A stretch of 64,000 bases of DNA from Cristatella mucedo (Eukaryota; Bryozoa; Phylactolaemata; Cristatellidae), in NCBI GenBank assembly GCA_009760855.2, contig WPIO01000018.1:1534501-1598500 (forward strand), read 5' to 3'. Below the pieces are notes generated by a model. It saw only the letters and a program-made list of their open reading frames with translations. It had not been told where the DNA came from and searched no databases. Positions 36,019 to 47,679 of the stretch are shown here, piece by piece; within the stretch, counting starts at the first letter, position 1, and each line of letters opens with the position of its first letter. Made by a program: the position numbers and the translations under genes.

Positions 36019-36535
36019 AAATGAAAGAAGCCAAGGCTCTTCGGCCACTATTTGTGCGAGTCCTCAAATATCACTGTTCATTACTCCCCTTTTGCAGTAA
36101 CAGTGTTCCCTAGACAACTGACAGAGAAGTCAAGGCACCACTGGTTCATTTAAATCCTGCTCTCTCAAGATTTTTCTTATTTGGCTGTCGGCGGAGACCC
36201 AGCGGCAAGTTTCCATTGCTCAGATAATAGGTGTTGTTACGCCATGGTTTTAGCCTAACCAACGCATGATCATAGCCCTCAATATGCAAAGCTCAGCCGA
36301 AGAGGTTATCAAGTGCACATACCCCAGGGTTCTCTTATAGCTAAACTGCCTCATTTCATGGTTTATATTGTCATATTTATCGATTTAATAGATATCTTAA
36401 CTATAGGTTTTCACCACGACCAGAGTCTCAGCTGCTTATCTTTTTAAATTGGTAAAGCTACTTTGAATTGCATTCAGCACACATTGAGGACAGTCGCTCT
36501 ATGCGAAAGCTGCATTTTCAAAACTGTTAGACTAT
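36019..36535. other. No gene seen
   Basis: Spacer between SINE A and LINE 2 copies. Confidence 0.45.
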
Positions 36536-36990
36536 ACGATGTATCTCCGTCTTAACTCCATAAAGTCATAAAGACCATGTGGGTGCTACGTAAGAGAGTT
36601 TTGTATAGTGCACTCACAGCCTAAGCAGCTGTCGGTACGCATTTGGGAGCCAACAGACTTCGTCTCACGCAACAAAGAGAAAGTGGGAGGCATACCAGAG
36701 GCAGAAGAGCAGTTGAGGTAATGAATAGCATAGAAGTAGCAGCCCAGGACCACTGAAAAGGATGTGCCAAGTCGGCAGTAGTTGTCGTTGCGTAAGGGAT
36801 TGTGGAAGCGAGTTCCACAGTCTAGGACCTGCAGAGCTAAAGCTTCTGTCGCCAACGGTCTTTAAGCAGATCAATGGGAGAGCTAATTTATTGTCCACAC
36901 AGGACCTGAGGGTGCGAACAGGCTGACACTGATGCAGCAGTTCAGCTAGGCGTGAATGAGCCAAGCCGTGGCGGGCCATGTGGGTCAGCG
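36536..36990 (-). mobile_element. LINE family 2, 3' fragment
   Basis: The minus-strand frame 36665-36979 encodes LAELLHQCQPVRTLRSCVDNKLALP and KTVGDRSFSSAGPRLWNSLPQ with shifts. It is uninterrupted across the point where the 31 kb and 54-57 kb copies are split. It starts with the family 3' end ATCTCCGTCTTAACTCC. Confidence 0.85.
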
Positions 36991-37585
36991 TATGAACTTT
37001 TAAAAGTAATTAGTTAGTTTAGAAAAACCTAGCTCGAAGCAAAAATCTGAAACTTGAAAGGGAAATATGCTTGACTCGAACATTTCTCATTGCATTTTAA
37101 TGCAATGTGGTTGTCAATTTCCAAAGTACATTTTATGAAATCACCAAACCAGCTGTATTGATTTGCCTTGATCAATTTCAGCTTGCTAACACTGCAAAGA
37201 GGTTGTCCACGTTAGATAAGGGTGCCTTTCCATTGCATAGTTATGCCGTCTCAATTAGCATTCATTGCTACTGGAAGGTCTTCATGCTTGCACAATTAGA
37301 GCTAAACAAATTTGAAAAACGCCGAAGCTAGACTTGTCAGTCTTAAATGTCTAAATTTTCAGTTTACAGACTTTTGGTTGACCTCTACAATATTTCCAAT
37401 GTAAGCCGAATTTCTAATTTGAGTTTCCCATTTTCTTTAATTCTACTTCATAATATTCTTGCTTTCAATACATATAACTTTCCTTTAAGGCTTGCCTATC
37501 CACAAGAGGCCAGTCTGACTCCTCCAAGGTTACCGGTTCTTTATCAATCTCAAATCTTTATTGACCATGCCTTAATAATAATATT
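36991..37585. other. No gene seen
   Basis: AT-rich spacer. Confidence 0.45.
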
Positions 37586-38585
37586 GATAGTAATAATGCA
37601 TTTGATTAAGCGCCCTCCGAGAACTCGATCACTTTCTAGATGCTTTACATTCGCTGCAAAGGAAGCGTGGTTTAAACGAGGTGTAGGTAAACAGTTAGAT
37701 TCTGAAAAGCTGACGGTGCGATGGTTGGCCTGGTGGGGGAGTAGATCTGATGAATAGGCTGGAGCCATGGAACAGAGGGACCTATACGTGAGCGACAAAA
37801 CCTTGAAGTCGATCCTTTTCCTGACTGGTAACCAGTGCAGGTCGGAGAGAATCATATGATGTGGCGCCGGCAACACTCACGACAGACAAGCCTTGCTGCT
37901 GAGTTTTGCACCAGTGTTAGCACCTGATTGCACATGCCCGTAGGCCAGAAAGCAGAGAGTTACTGAAGTCCAGACGAGATGTCACGAATGCATGGACCAA
38001 TTTAGATGTGATATCCTTATCTAAATAAGCTCAAATTTAGCACTGTTATGTAACTGAAATTAGGGGGACTCGACTGTCGAGCAGATGTGGTCGTCTAACG
38101 AAAGGTCACTTAGAAACATGGCACCTTTATTTCGTCCAGATTCAACAGGAGATATTCTGGCAGAATCACTTTGGAGCGTTAGGTTTTACAATTTCTGAAT
38201 CACACTTGGTTTTCCCTTTATAATAAGTTAGTTTTACCCTTATTTAATATGAGAAGATTTTCTGCAAGGTATGTGGGGATGTCATCAGTACTTGCAGCAA
38301 GGGAGTTAAGAGAATTCGAGGTGCTCGAAGGCTGGGAGGGATCAAAGCAATGGTACAACTGAGTATTATCCACACAAAATTGAAAACCTAGATTGTGCTT
38401 GGCAATAAAATCGGTAATAGGGAGAGTATAGACCGTGAAAAAACCGGCCGTAGCACAGACCCCTGAGGTTTCCCGTTATTCAGAGGTACCTTGGGTGATC
38501 TTTGTTCGTTCACATCAATACTCTGGAGTCTACCACTGACATAGGACCTGGACCATTTCTTTGAATATCTCCTGAGCATGGAATC
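37586..38585 (-). mobile_element. LINE family 1 copy with an internal deletion
   Basis: Begins with AATAATGCATTTGATTAAGCGCC (3' end), then jumps after GCAAAGGAAGCGTGG straight to the C-terminal coding part (minus-strand LHWLPVRKRIDFKVLSLTYRSL at 37550-37876). Further RT blocks follow up to the region before YADD (SYVSGRLQSIDVNEQRSPKVPL at 38388-38579). Roughly 250 bases of 3' UTR are missing compared with other copies. Confidence 0.83.
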
Positions 38586-40159
38586 CAGTTCAGTCTGCCT
38601 TCATGGCACCACCTGACCAACGTTTAAAAAGAAGCACAGAATCCTCGTGATCTCCTCAGTATTCATGAAATTAAAGGGAATCAGCAGTTATTTGATTAAC
38701 AGTTCTGACACTGTATACTATCGGCCACTAATTTCTTTCCATTTCCAGCATATTTAGGAGCACACAAAGTGATTTTTCCTATCTCAAAAGCATCTATGGT
38801 ATTAAAAGTATTGCTGTTCTCTTTAAGGGAAATGAGTTAAGCCACCTCTAATGATTTATCAGTTCTAGTTCCAGTTGCAATGTTTTAGTTACTGATTGCC
38901 ATAAGAGCTAGATGCAAATTGGTCCATCTTGGGATGTGGTAATTGCAACGTTTATTGCTGTGGAAGGTCCAGGTATTTATTAAACAGTGCTCAACCATCG
39001 CTTAGCCCAGGCTTTTTTATACACAGGCATCACTGCAAGCACCTGAGCTACCGAAATATTATACTAGGGTTTATTGATTTCATTCTGTTATAATAATGGA
39101 AAAAGATGGTGGGGAGCTGCACATAGGTGATGTAATATCTAACATTGGTTATTCCTGAATGGATTTTTGACTCATGCAAGGATTATTAAGGAATGTGGCT
39201 ATAATCATGTTGTGGAACATGTGATTCGGGTGCCTGTAAGCACTGGACTGAGATCCTAGGAGAGCTCAGACTGCCTAAGCTGTGGTAGGCTCTCGGGTGG
39301 CCAACGGGCAGACAAAGTCTCTGGTGAATGAATCAGCACTCTGGCACAAATCCTAGCATTCAGGGCATCAGCAGGGAAATTCATCTACCACAAACTGCCG
39401 CCAGCTGTCAAGTGGGCTCGGAGCAAACAATAGCTGGACCATGCAAAACGATGCAGGCATGTAATATAAAAGCTTCCAGAGGAGTACAAGGCGACGAGGG
39501 AGAGTGCCTGATACCTCGACACAGGAAGCTCTCCGGAGGCTGTAAACTGGGATGGGCCTGCGTGGTTTCTGAATAAAGTGCTCAGTGTTGGAGAGGGAAA
39601 ACTTGCTGCTCTGTCGCACCACCCAACCCGACATTAGGTCGTGCGGATGGTTATCACACTCACCTCAAGTCAACTTCTAGGCTGTATATTTCTAATGACA
39701 GATAATCTTCTGGTGGCGATGATTCAGATGACAGATCATTTTCACAGATACATCTTCAAAATCCTAGGGATGGAAGGGCATGTAAAAGGAATTGACAAAC
39801 AATTGGGCTGAATATGTTCTTTGCTGCGGACCGCGATGCCTGGTACTACGCCTCTCCCAAGCCAATGTTGTAAGGTGAAAGGCAAAACAGCAAGCCACTG
39901 TCGTTGTCACTGTCATGCATAGCTCACTAGGTCCTTAAAAAGAGCTTCAGTCGAAGCATTATCAGTCGTCAAGTGGAGTATGGCATCAAAGTCTGTCAGG
40001 ATATGCATCAGAGGCATGTGGCTCCCAGTCAGGCGTCTACTTGGGTAATGCTTTTAAGTCTCTCACTGATCGAAACGCAACGCTAATGACGTTCTAGCAA
40101 CCAGAATTGCCATTGAAGCTAGTAGCTAAGCAGCTTGTAGTACGCACTGAAGAGAATAA
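38586..40159. other. No gene seen
   Basis: Spacer; open frames at 39328-39576 and 39368-39634 overlap on opposite strands and have no recognised domain. Confidence 0.4.
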
Positions 40160-40960
40160 ATTGTACGACAAATTTCAGTCGCTATTCAAGTAACACCACT
40201 CTACTGAACTTGCTCTCCTGCCTGTAGCTATCGAAACCGAATGCAGCAGTGATTCCAATAAGGTCTCTGACCTGGCCCTACTAAATCTATGAGCTGGGTT
40301 CGACACTATTGATCCCACTATACATCTTGAACTGTTGAGACGAACGATCGTTCTAGCAGACGAGGCACTGGCGCGCTTCAACTCGTACTTACCCAATCAC
40401 GTTCAAACCCTGTCGTATGTTGTTCAAGTCTCACGCACCAGACTTGTAACCTGCAGAGTCCTGCAATGGTTAATTAGCGATCGCTTGCCGATCTCGAATT
40501 AATGTGAATCTCTGCGAAAGTGATTTGAGTTTAATTGTTTGGCTATCACATCTATGCTGGTGATACTCAGCTGTATGTGTTGATTAAACCGTCAGAATAT
40601 GCAATTGGGATGGAGACTTGCTTGCTTGAATGCTTGCCTTGACAAAATTTGAGTCTGGAAGTCAGCCATATTCCTTTACCTAAACGATAATAAAACCAAA
40701 TTGCCACTCAAATGACACTCAAAGCTTGACGCTAGACTAGAAGACTTTGCCTTTCGTATATATGACGCTATTTTTGACCGTCACCAAGAGCTTGGAATTT
40801 AGGTGTCGTCTTCGACAACTCAATGCTTATTACTCCCATGCTACTTACTTCTTTGAATATCCTCCTGATTCAGCTAAACTTCTCACTCTGTCTTTGACAC
40901 AAGAGATGGCCTCTAACCAATGATACATGTAGCGAAAGCTGTAGAGTTGTAGTTTGCTAA
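40160..40960 (+). mobile_element. LINE family 2-like RT core, heavily decayed
   Basis: The + strand shows remnants AGFDTIDPTIHLELLRR (the AAFDTIDH motif) near 40290 and YAGDTQLYV near 40553 (the YADDTQLY catalytic block with one aspartate lost), followed by LNDNKT-like residues. Several stops lie between. Confidence 0.7.
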
Positions 40961-42281
40961 AGATGATTCTCCAGCGTATCACACACTTAGTATTTGCGGC
41001 TTTGCGAAGTTACGGATAAAACTATACTACATTTAAAGAGTAATACCATATTCACTACTATAAAGACGAGGATAGATATGCATAAAATCGTTTCTTTGAT
41101 GAGCCACATCAAAACCTTTGTATTAGACCGAATCGCAAGATCGCTTGTCGCTTTCTTGGTCTCTGGTTTGAGACTAGCTGCATTTATTCCTAACCGGCCT
41201 GCTGCCGGCAGGGTGACAGCAGTTATTTCACTACTCCAGCTGTAAAAATAAGGCTATAAACTAAGCAGAACCTTACCTTATTCCCATTTCTCTTACTGCT
41301 AGGTGCGAAGCGCTATCACCCGCTAGTGACTGTATGAAACTCCCTAAGAATTATATGTTCATGTCGGCTGCGTTAAACTGCTTAGAGAAATATACAGATT
41401 GCAGGATGTATTCAAAAAATAAGCTCTGGCTGAAATTTGTTCAATCTTCTGAAGGTGCAGGCAGTATCTTACTAAATGAATTATAGGGAACATGCCGGTG
41501 ATCTTCATATCAGCTTTGGTAGGAGAATCACGTCGGTAGGTCAAATGTAGTAAGAGCTCAGAACTGAATTGCATTTATCTCAACAGGAACAAAAGAAAAT
41601 GTTCAAAACTCAAGTGGGCATTATACACTTACTGCCGTTATTTTGCTTTATACTGCTCCAGTAATGTCTGAGGACGCTTCCACCACTCAACGTTTGAAGT
41701 TATCTAAACCATTTAAGACGACACTGTATCACCGTCGGCCGATAACACCTGAAGCCAACTGAATAGACTTACAAGCGGCATCCAAATTCTCCGACTTGCA
41801 TTATAACATACTCGTAGGTCATTAGAAAAGAAATTCAGGCAGTAGAGGACCCCTGTTCTAAGAAACTCTCTAGAGAGGGCTGTCGCCATCTCTTTGGTCG
41901 GACCAAATATGAGTTCTGGAACGTAAAATTAGAACACAAGTGTGAGATTCCAAGAAGCAAAGGTTTTAATGACCAATGAGAGAACACGAAACCAGAATAC
42001 TGATTCTAGATTTGTGTCGAGTAGAAACAGAAATAACCGAGTGCATTTGAAAAGCTCGAACGTCTGCTTAATGATGCCATTGCCCCAATTTCCATGCGAC
42101 CGAGCTTTTAAATTACTTTTCTAAATCAGTAAATGATTTAGAATTTTAACCATTGCCAGCCATAGTTTAACCAACTATTGAAGTGCTACCGTAGCCTCAT
42201 CGGCGAGTTGCTAGCTCCTCGCTCGAGTATGCTAACCTGGCCGAAATATACCGGGCACGTCATTATTCTGAGCTCAGTGCC

Positions 42282-42282
<1 letters not shown>
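40961..42282. other. No gene seen
   Basis: AT-rich spacer without supported features. Confidence 0.45.
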
Positions 42283-42367
<85 letters not shown>

Positions 42368-42371
42368 CTCT

Positions 42372-42402
<31 letters not shown>

Positions 42403-42411
42403 CCTCTCTCG
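42283..42411. repeat. (CT)n microsatellite
   Basis: About 40 perfect CT units, followed by a less regular CT/CCT/TTT tract to about 42411. Confidence 0.97.
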
Positions 42412-43500
42412 CACACACTCACTCTGGAGTCATCCTCTTGGGCTAACCATAGCCAGGTCGTTCTCCGACAGAGGTAGGAATTTATGGATAAAAGATAAAG
42501 CTTTGACGCGGACCGACAGACCTTCAGAATGACGTAGGAGGACCCGGAGTAGCCGGTGAATTCCGGCTCACCGCTGCTGCGTCGTTTTTCCACACCTGTT
42601 GCCGTTCCGCTCTCTAAGCAGGTGCAGCCCTCGACAACTAGCCGCGTCCGGAGCTGAGCAATCTATTATTCTCCGACGAAAAGACTTTCCGTCGGCCTGA
42701 GCTCACCCCACTATTTGTAAAAGTCAGCCTCGGCTCAGCCAAGTAGATATTTCGGGTTCATTGGACAGATAAGGTGCTGGTGCGACGTGCTGGTCGTTCT
42801 TTATTTGAGGTTTGCTGCACCGACACGCTCAGCACTGGCAGAGAAGCCGAGGCTTAAATCCGTAGCTACAAACTAATTTCGAATGCTTCTCAACCTCTTG
42901 TCAGTGCGATGCTCTCACCGGAGGACTTGCACCGATGCGAAAAATGCGTGCGGCAACCTTGCCCCACTCTCCGTAGGGCCGGCTTTTGGACGCTAACGGG
43001 GGGGGGGGCTGGGGCGTTCTCTCACGGTCTCTCTCGAATAGCGAAGCTACGCTCGCAGCCGTACGAAGTCCATTTGTCGATTACGTAAATCCATTACTCG
43101 GCAATGGTTCGTCAGGATTTTGCGGTGACCGTCGGCCACAGGCGGAGCTCTTCTCTGCATACCGTCAAAGGAAAATGAGCATTGTCCCTGCGGAGAATTA
43201 AAAATAAATAAAGAAATCTGAGACAACTCGCAGCGCTACTGTCAGCCGGAGCTGAACCATAGCGGCTTTCAGCCTGCTTGCAGCTGGCAGCAAATAGCAT
43301 TGGAGCTGCAGGATCCGGAACTGCTGCTCCGATTATCACCTTGCTAAAGCTCTCGATCGCCAGATGAAATCGTTTTTCGGTAGCACCTAGCGATGACGTC
43401 CAGGACCTCGCTGCTCGAAACATCGCGTTGAGCTGAAACCAACATAGGTACAACGCGGATGCAGAGATTTATCCTGGAGACATTCGTCAGACTTTGAGTC
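42412..43500. promoter_or_regulatory. GC-rich block upstream of receptor gene 2 (possible promoter)
   Basis: Clearly richer in GC and CG dinucleotides than its flanks, with an 11-base G run at 42998-43008. It lies about 3 kb upstream of the receptor gene 2 start codon. By analogy with gene 1 it may hold a promoter with a 5' UTR exon spliced to 46.4 kb, but no donor or transcription start was fixed, and it may belong to an unrelated transcript. Confidence 0.3.
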
Positions 43501-44625
43501 CCAATAAAAGACATACCGAACAATGATAACTTGGCTAGTTCAATAGTTGTCGGCCACCAGCACTTGCAAGCTTGACCGTATTAGTGTGACCCATCAATAA
43601 GGTGACCATGGCTTGGTTTTTTAGCTTCAAAGCTATGTTTAATGCAATATTCACCGCGAATATTAAGCAGAATGCCGAATATTTTGTCATTATTAAAGGT
43701 AATTTAGCAGGTTCAATAAATTTTGACTGACAATGGTCTTCGGGAGACAATATATCTTGCTGGCAAATTCGATGTGCTGCCGTAGCTGCTGTGTCTACAA
43801 TAATATTAATGAAAGCAAAGAGAGTTATTTTCACAGCAAGATATTTATTTAGCCGTCGCGAAAAAAATCTTTCCAGGCACTTAACATGTCCTTTAAAGAT
43901 TGCGAGTCCATTGGTTAGTCATTTGTTGTGGAATGACAGAATGCCCTACGATCCAAATGAGAATATGCACATCATAGAGGCAGTTAGGAACAAGGCCCGT
44001 GTTTACATTTTTCTAATACCATCAAACAGTAGATCAGGTAATGTCAACGGTTAGAAAATTCAGGATTTAACCACTTTGGATGTAGGCGGAAGAGTTTTTA
44101 AGAAGATTAAAGTTCATTGTAAGAACAGGCTAACGACCAGAGTCGAACAAATGCATCGTTCAAAATGCAGTGTGATTAGGAGCCATCGGATAGACAGGAC
44201 AGGCAGGTCAGAGAAAGAGAACGAAGGGAACTAAGAGTCGATAGAACCTCAAAGAAGTCAAAACGCACCTTGCCGGGAGAGTCGGTGCCGATTGATGAGC
44301 AATGGTGTGAGAGTTTTTCAGGCTACTATCATGGCACCATGCTTGTGGCATGCTGAAGTGCTTCTTTTGAAGGAGTATCACTGTCGGGACCAGGAGGCCT
44401 CGTGATACAGGTGGGAATCAAAAGATTGATGTGGTGTGTGAAGTTGCTCTGTCTCGGTGGGGCTTGGCTAGGGTGACATGTTGACTGTCAGGTGCACATA
44501 TCAATGACCACTTGGGCTTTGAGTGATCTGTGGAAGAGAATTCAGCTTCAGTTCCACACACTCGTTCTCGATCTGTGGAGTTACCGACAGCAGGCACACT
44601 CAGGTCAGAACATCCTTTGGACTCT
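43501..44625. other. No gene seen
   Basis: Short frames at 43535-43834 (-) and 43791-44054 (+) lack recognisable domains. Confidence 0.4.
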
Positions 44626-44950
44626 TGATGGTAATAACAATAATGCATTCATGTAGCCCACTCAGCACATTTAATCTCTGTCTAGGCACTTTGCACACGG
44701 TGAAAAGCATACAAAATCAAATGGTTAGCTGAAATATCAACAGTAGCAACATGCAGGCATGGTGTCCGAAAAATCACAACTGGCACATTGCAAAGACCCA
44801 GCAAATGGCTATAGAAGCAGGTTCATGCTTAGATTATTTTAATTTTCATCAATTAAAGGGCGGTTGCCACGTGAGTTCTGAGTGATATTCAAGCTTTGAG
44901 AGCATGACAACTAAAAGCACGGTCTCTAAAGTACTACAGGTTGGATCAAG
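44626..44950 (-). mobile_element. LINE family 1, 3'-end fragment
   Basis: AATAATGCATTCATG, CTCAGCACATTTAATCTCTG and AGGCACTTTGCAC mark the LINE 1 3' end. Then AGCAACATGCAGGCATG and AAGCACGGTCTCTAAAG follow in the same order as other copies. Confidence 0.72.
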
Positions 44951-46428
44951 GCTTAAGCAAGTCCTCCAACGGAGTCTTGCTTCCTACCTTCCTGCTACCT
45001 GCTTCATTCCTGCTCAAATCTTACTTCGGTCTTCCTTTTCGTGGACGGCTAAATCTTAATCTTTCTCTGTGTGTTGATTCTTACTCCCTCTGCCGACTGA
45101 GCATTAACAGTACACTCACTTTTGTTAGGGAGATAGCAATTAGCTCTCCACGATGGACCTTTCTACAGCCAAGCTTCGCTAACACAGCTGTTAGAATGAA
45201 ACCTGTCCACTATGGCCTTCACCGTATGCCACCTCTTAGTAGGGTATTTATATGCCGAGCTTAAACTGTCAGTTAAACTTGAAATAGCCCGAAACAAACA
45301 CTTCGGTGATTTCATTGCTCAAGTCGTCAGCCATTCCTTTCCAAGCAATGGCAAGTGTGTGGCCTGAATCGCACAAGGAATTCGTCACCTGCAAAGTCAT
45401 GCCCGAGTCTCGGCAGAAGAAGTAGAACCACGTTTTGCTGCAGAAGCTTCGTTGACTCTTCCTTAAGTATTGAACTACCCTTAAATATTGGTTAGACATA
45501 CGCCGAAGACTCGAGAAAAATAAAAACCGGTAGAAAGCAAGACCCCAGTCTAAATCCGGCTTTAGCTTCTGCCGAGGAGCTGCATGCAAATGTCACTTGA
45601 TTATTGATCGCAGCTTAGTTGTGGCAGCGATTGAACGCTGCTAACTTCCTGTCTGCTCTGAATGGCTATTGAGTGGGCCTTTGCATCCTTTAGTCGTCGG
45701 TCTGATAACCAGCTGTCATCTTTCTTTCAGCAGCTGAGGCAGGGAAGAACTGTCTTGACCGTTATTGTGTTATTGCCCAGGTCACAGCCAGTGCGAACAA
45801 CCTCATTGTCTTTATCTGCAGTCAGACTTCTGAACAGCAATCTGATGCTGGGCTGCTAGAGCAGGGACGTCCACACACTAATGTGCCTTCATTGTCAAGG
45901 TGCAGGCACTTCACCCGGTATGTAACCATAGTTTTCCACCCACAGGAAGGGAATGGGAGTAAGCAGCAGAAGCTGAGGCTGCAAACAAATAAGCTTGCAT
46001 CGTCAGTGGTCCATCTGTTCTCATCTGAGACTGTGTGTCTACGTGGGAGGTCCAGGCCAACTCCAATAGGGTAGCAGATGGCTCCGCCCTACAGCAGGCG
46101 ATTGGCCTTTGCTGGCAAAGATTAGAAGCTTGATTGCTGCTGAGACAGAGCCACCAGTGCCAACTAAGCCTCTTGCCTGTTGTAGATTGACTATCTGTGG
46201 GAGCCACGACATCTCAACCTAGCCAGCCAGCAGCCAACTAGATCATTGGTTCGACAGCAAGCTGGCAAGCAGCAGTGGTGGCTTGCCTTTGGCACTGCCC
46301 CTATGCTAGGAGACTGCAAACCGGCTGAATATACCTTGTGAGTAGACAGCATCTAAGGCAATAGCTTTGCTTGAGGTAGGCAAGCTGTCTGCTCAGTTTC
46401 ACTGTCTGTCGTCCAGCTGGCTGTTGAA
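44951..46428. other. Region upstream of receptor gene 2; no exon supported
   Basis: Open frames at 44941-45264, 45662-45859 and 45883-46074 have no family signature. The 5' UTR of receptor gene 2 should lie here or further upstream. Confidence 0.4.
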
Positions 46429-47679
46429 ATGAACCTTGACCTGCCAAGAGATTCGGAGGGGCCTCTTCTGGTGAGTGGTGCCTCACCTCAAACTCCTCCC
46501 AATGATGGCATCAGCAGAGATTTGACAAACGTGGACATGGCTGGAGCTGTAGAAAGAATTGAACGGCCTTCAACACAATCAGGTGCAGAGGCAGGACAAA
46601 AACGGGTCAAGAAGGCGCCAACATGCAGTGACGTGCGGATGGCCTTAGTGAGATGCCACTATCACCGAATCGTTTTGTGCAGCATGATGGCATGTGGCCT
46701 ATTTTACCCACGCCACTTCGACATGTGCCGGCGACGCTGGCAGATGCCACTCATGGTTTACTCATCGCTGGTTCTTTTCCTCATGGCTTTCAACACGTGT
46801 CGTGTGCTGCTCACGTCGTTTGACAGCAGTGATAGTCTGAGCGACATGCTCTTCCATAAAGTGAACATAGTATGCTGGCTGACGGTGTGCACCATCAACT
46901 ACATCGTCCACTATGTAATGAGTGCCCACAAAGCTGGCCTGCGGCGCTACTACATTAAGATGGTAGCCGTAAGGAAGGAATTCTTAGACCGAGGCATCTG
47001 TAGCTCCCACGAGAGTATCGCCCGAGTCGAGATCTCCTGCCTTGTAGTCGGCTGGTTCTTTGTCCTGGTCAACACTGCATACGTGCTGTATGGCATCATA
47101 CAAGAGCAGAGCGTCCTCTTTCCCACCGAGGCTCACTTCCGAATGTGGAGTCTGCAGCTTCCCCTCCAGGAGCAGCTGCATCAGTCATCCACAGCCAACA
47201 GCACTCATGTCTTGCCAGCTGCATCTGCAAGTGAGGCTATGGGGACAGCTGCTGTGCTTGGTGGCCGAATCCTCTTTGGCTTGCCTGTATTCTTCTACAG
47301 TGCTGCATGGGTTTGGCCAGTCGTCTACTTCATCGACGTGTCCATGCATGCCAATCAGTTGTTCGGCGACCTCAACAATCACCTTCGTTCGGAAGCTAAA
47401 GGTGGTAGACTTCTTGCCAGCATTGCCATCTATAGACAACTGCACCGAAAAGCTTGCAAAGTCGTATGCATTGCCAATGGCTACTTCAAGTACCTGCTGG
47501 GTAGCAACATGCTCTTTTACCTCCTGCTGTCAATGGTGCAGATGTACAGCCTGCTCTGGTCGCCCAGTCTACACGCCCCAGACAACTTGGACCTGCTGGT
47601 GGCGTTCGTGGTCTGGCTGTGCTGTTCAATCTTCATCTTGACCGTCGAATGTGTGGCAGGTTCTGTGACATCATCAAAG
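46429..47679 (+). CDS. Receptor gene 2, exon 1 (residues 1-417)
   Basis: The open frame begins at ATG 46429 and stops at 47760 if unspliced. The coding part is taken to end at 47679, before the donor GTAGGT in AAAGGTAGGT, phase 0, exactly aligned with the gene 1 donor. Segments 1-6 are in this single large exon. Codon 37 is another ATG, but the first is kept because the conserved region starts only at about residue 76 and gene 1 also has a long tail. GC content is lower than in gene 1 exon 1. Confidence 0.88.

Noticed and set aside
42186-42593. 135-codon antisense frame with R-E repeats
   Set aside because: Translation of the CT microsatellite; the same applies to the S/L frames at 28764-29075 and the VC frame at 18579-18896.
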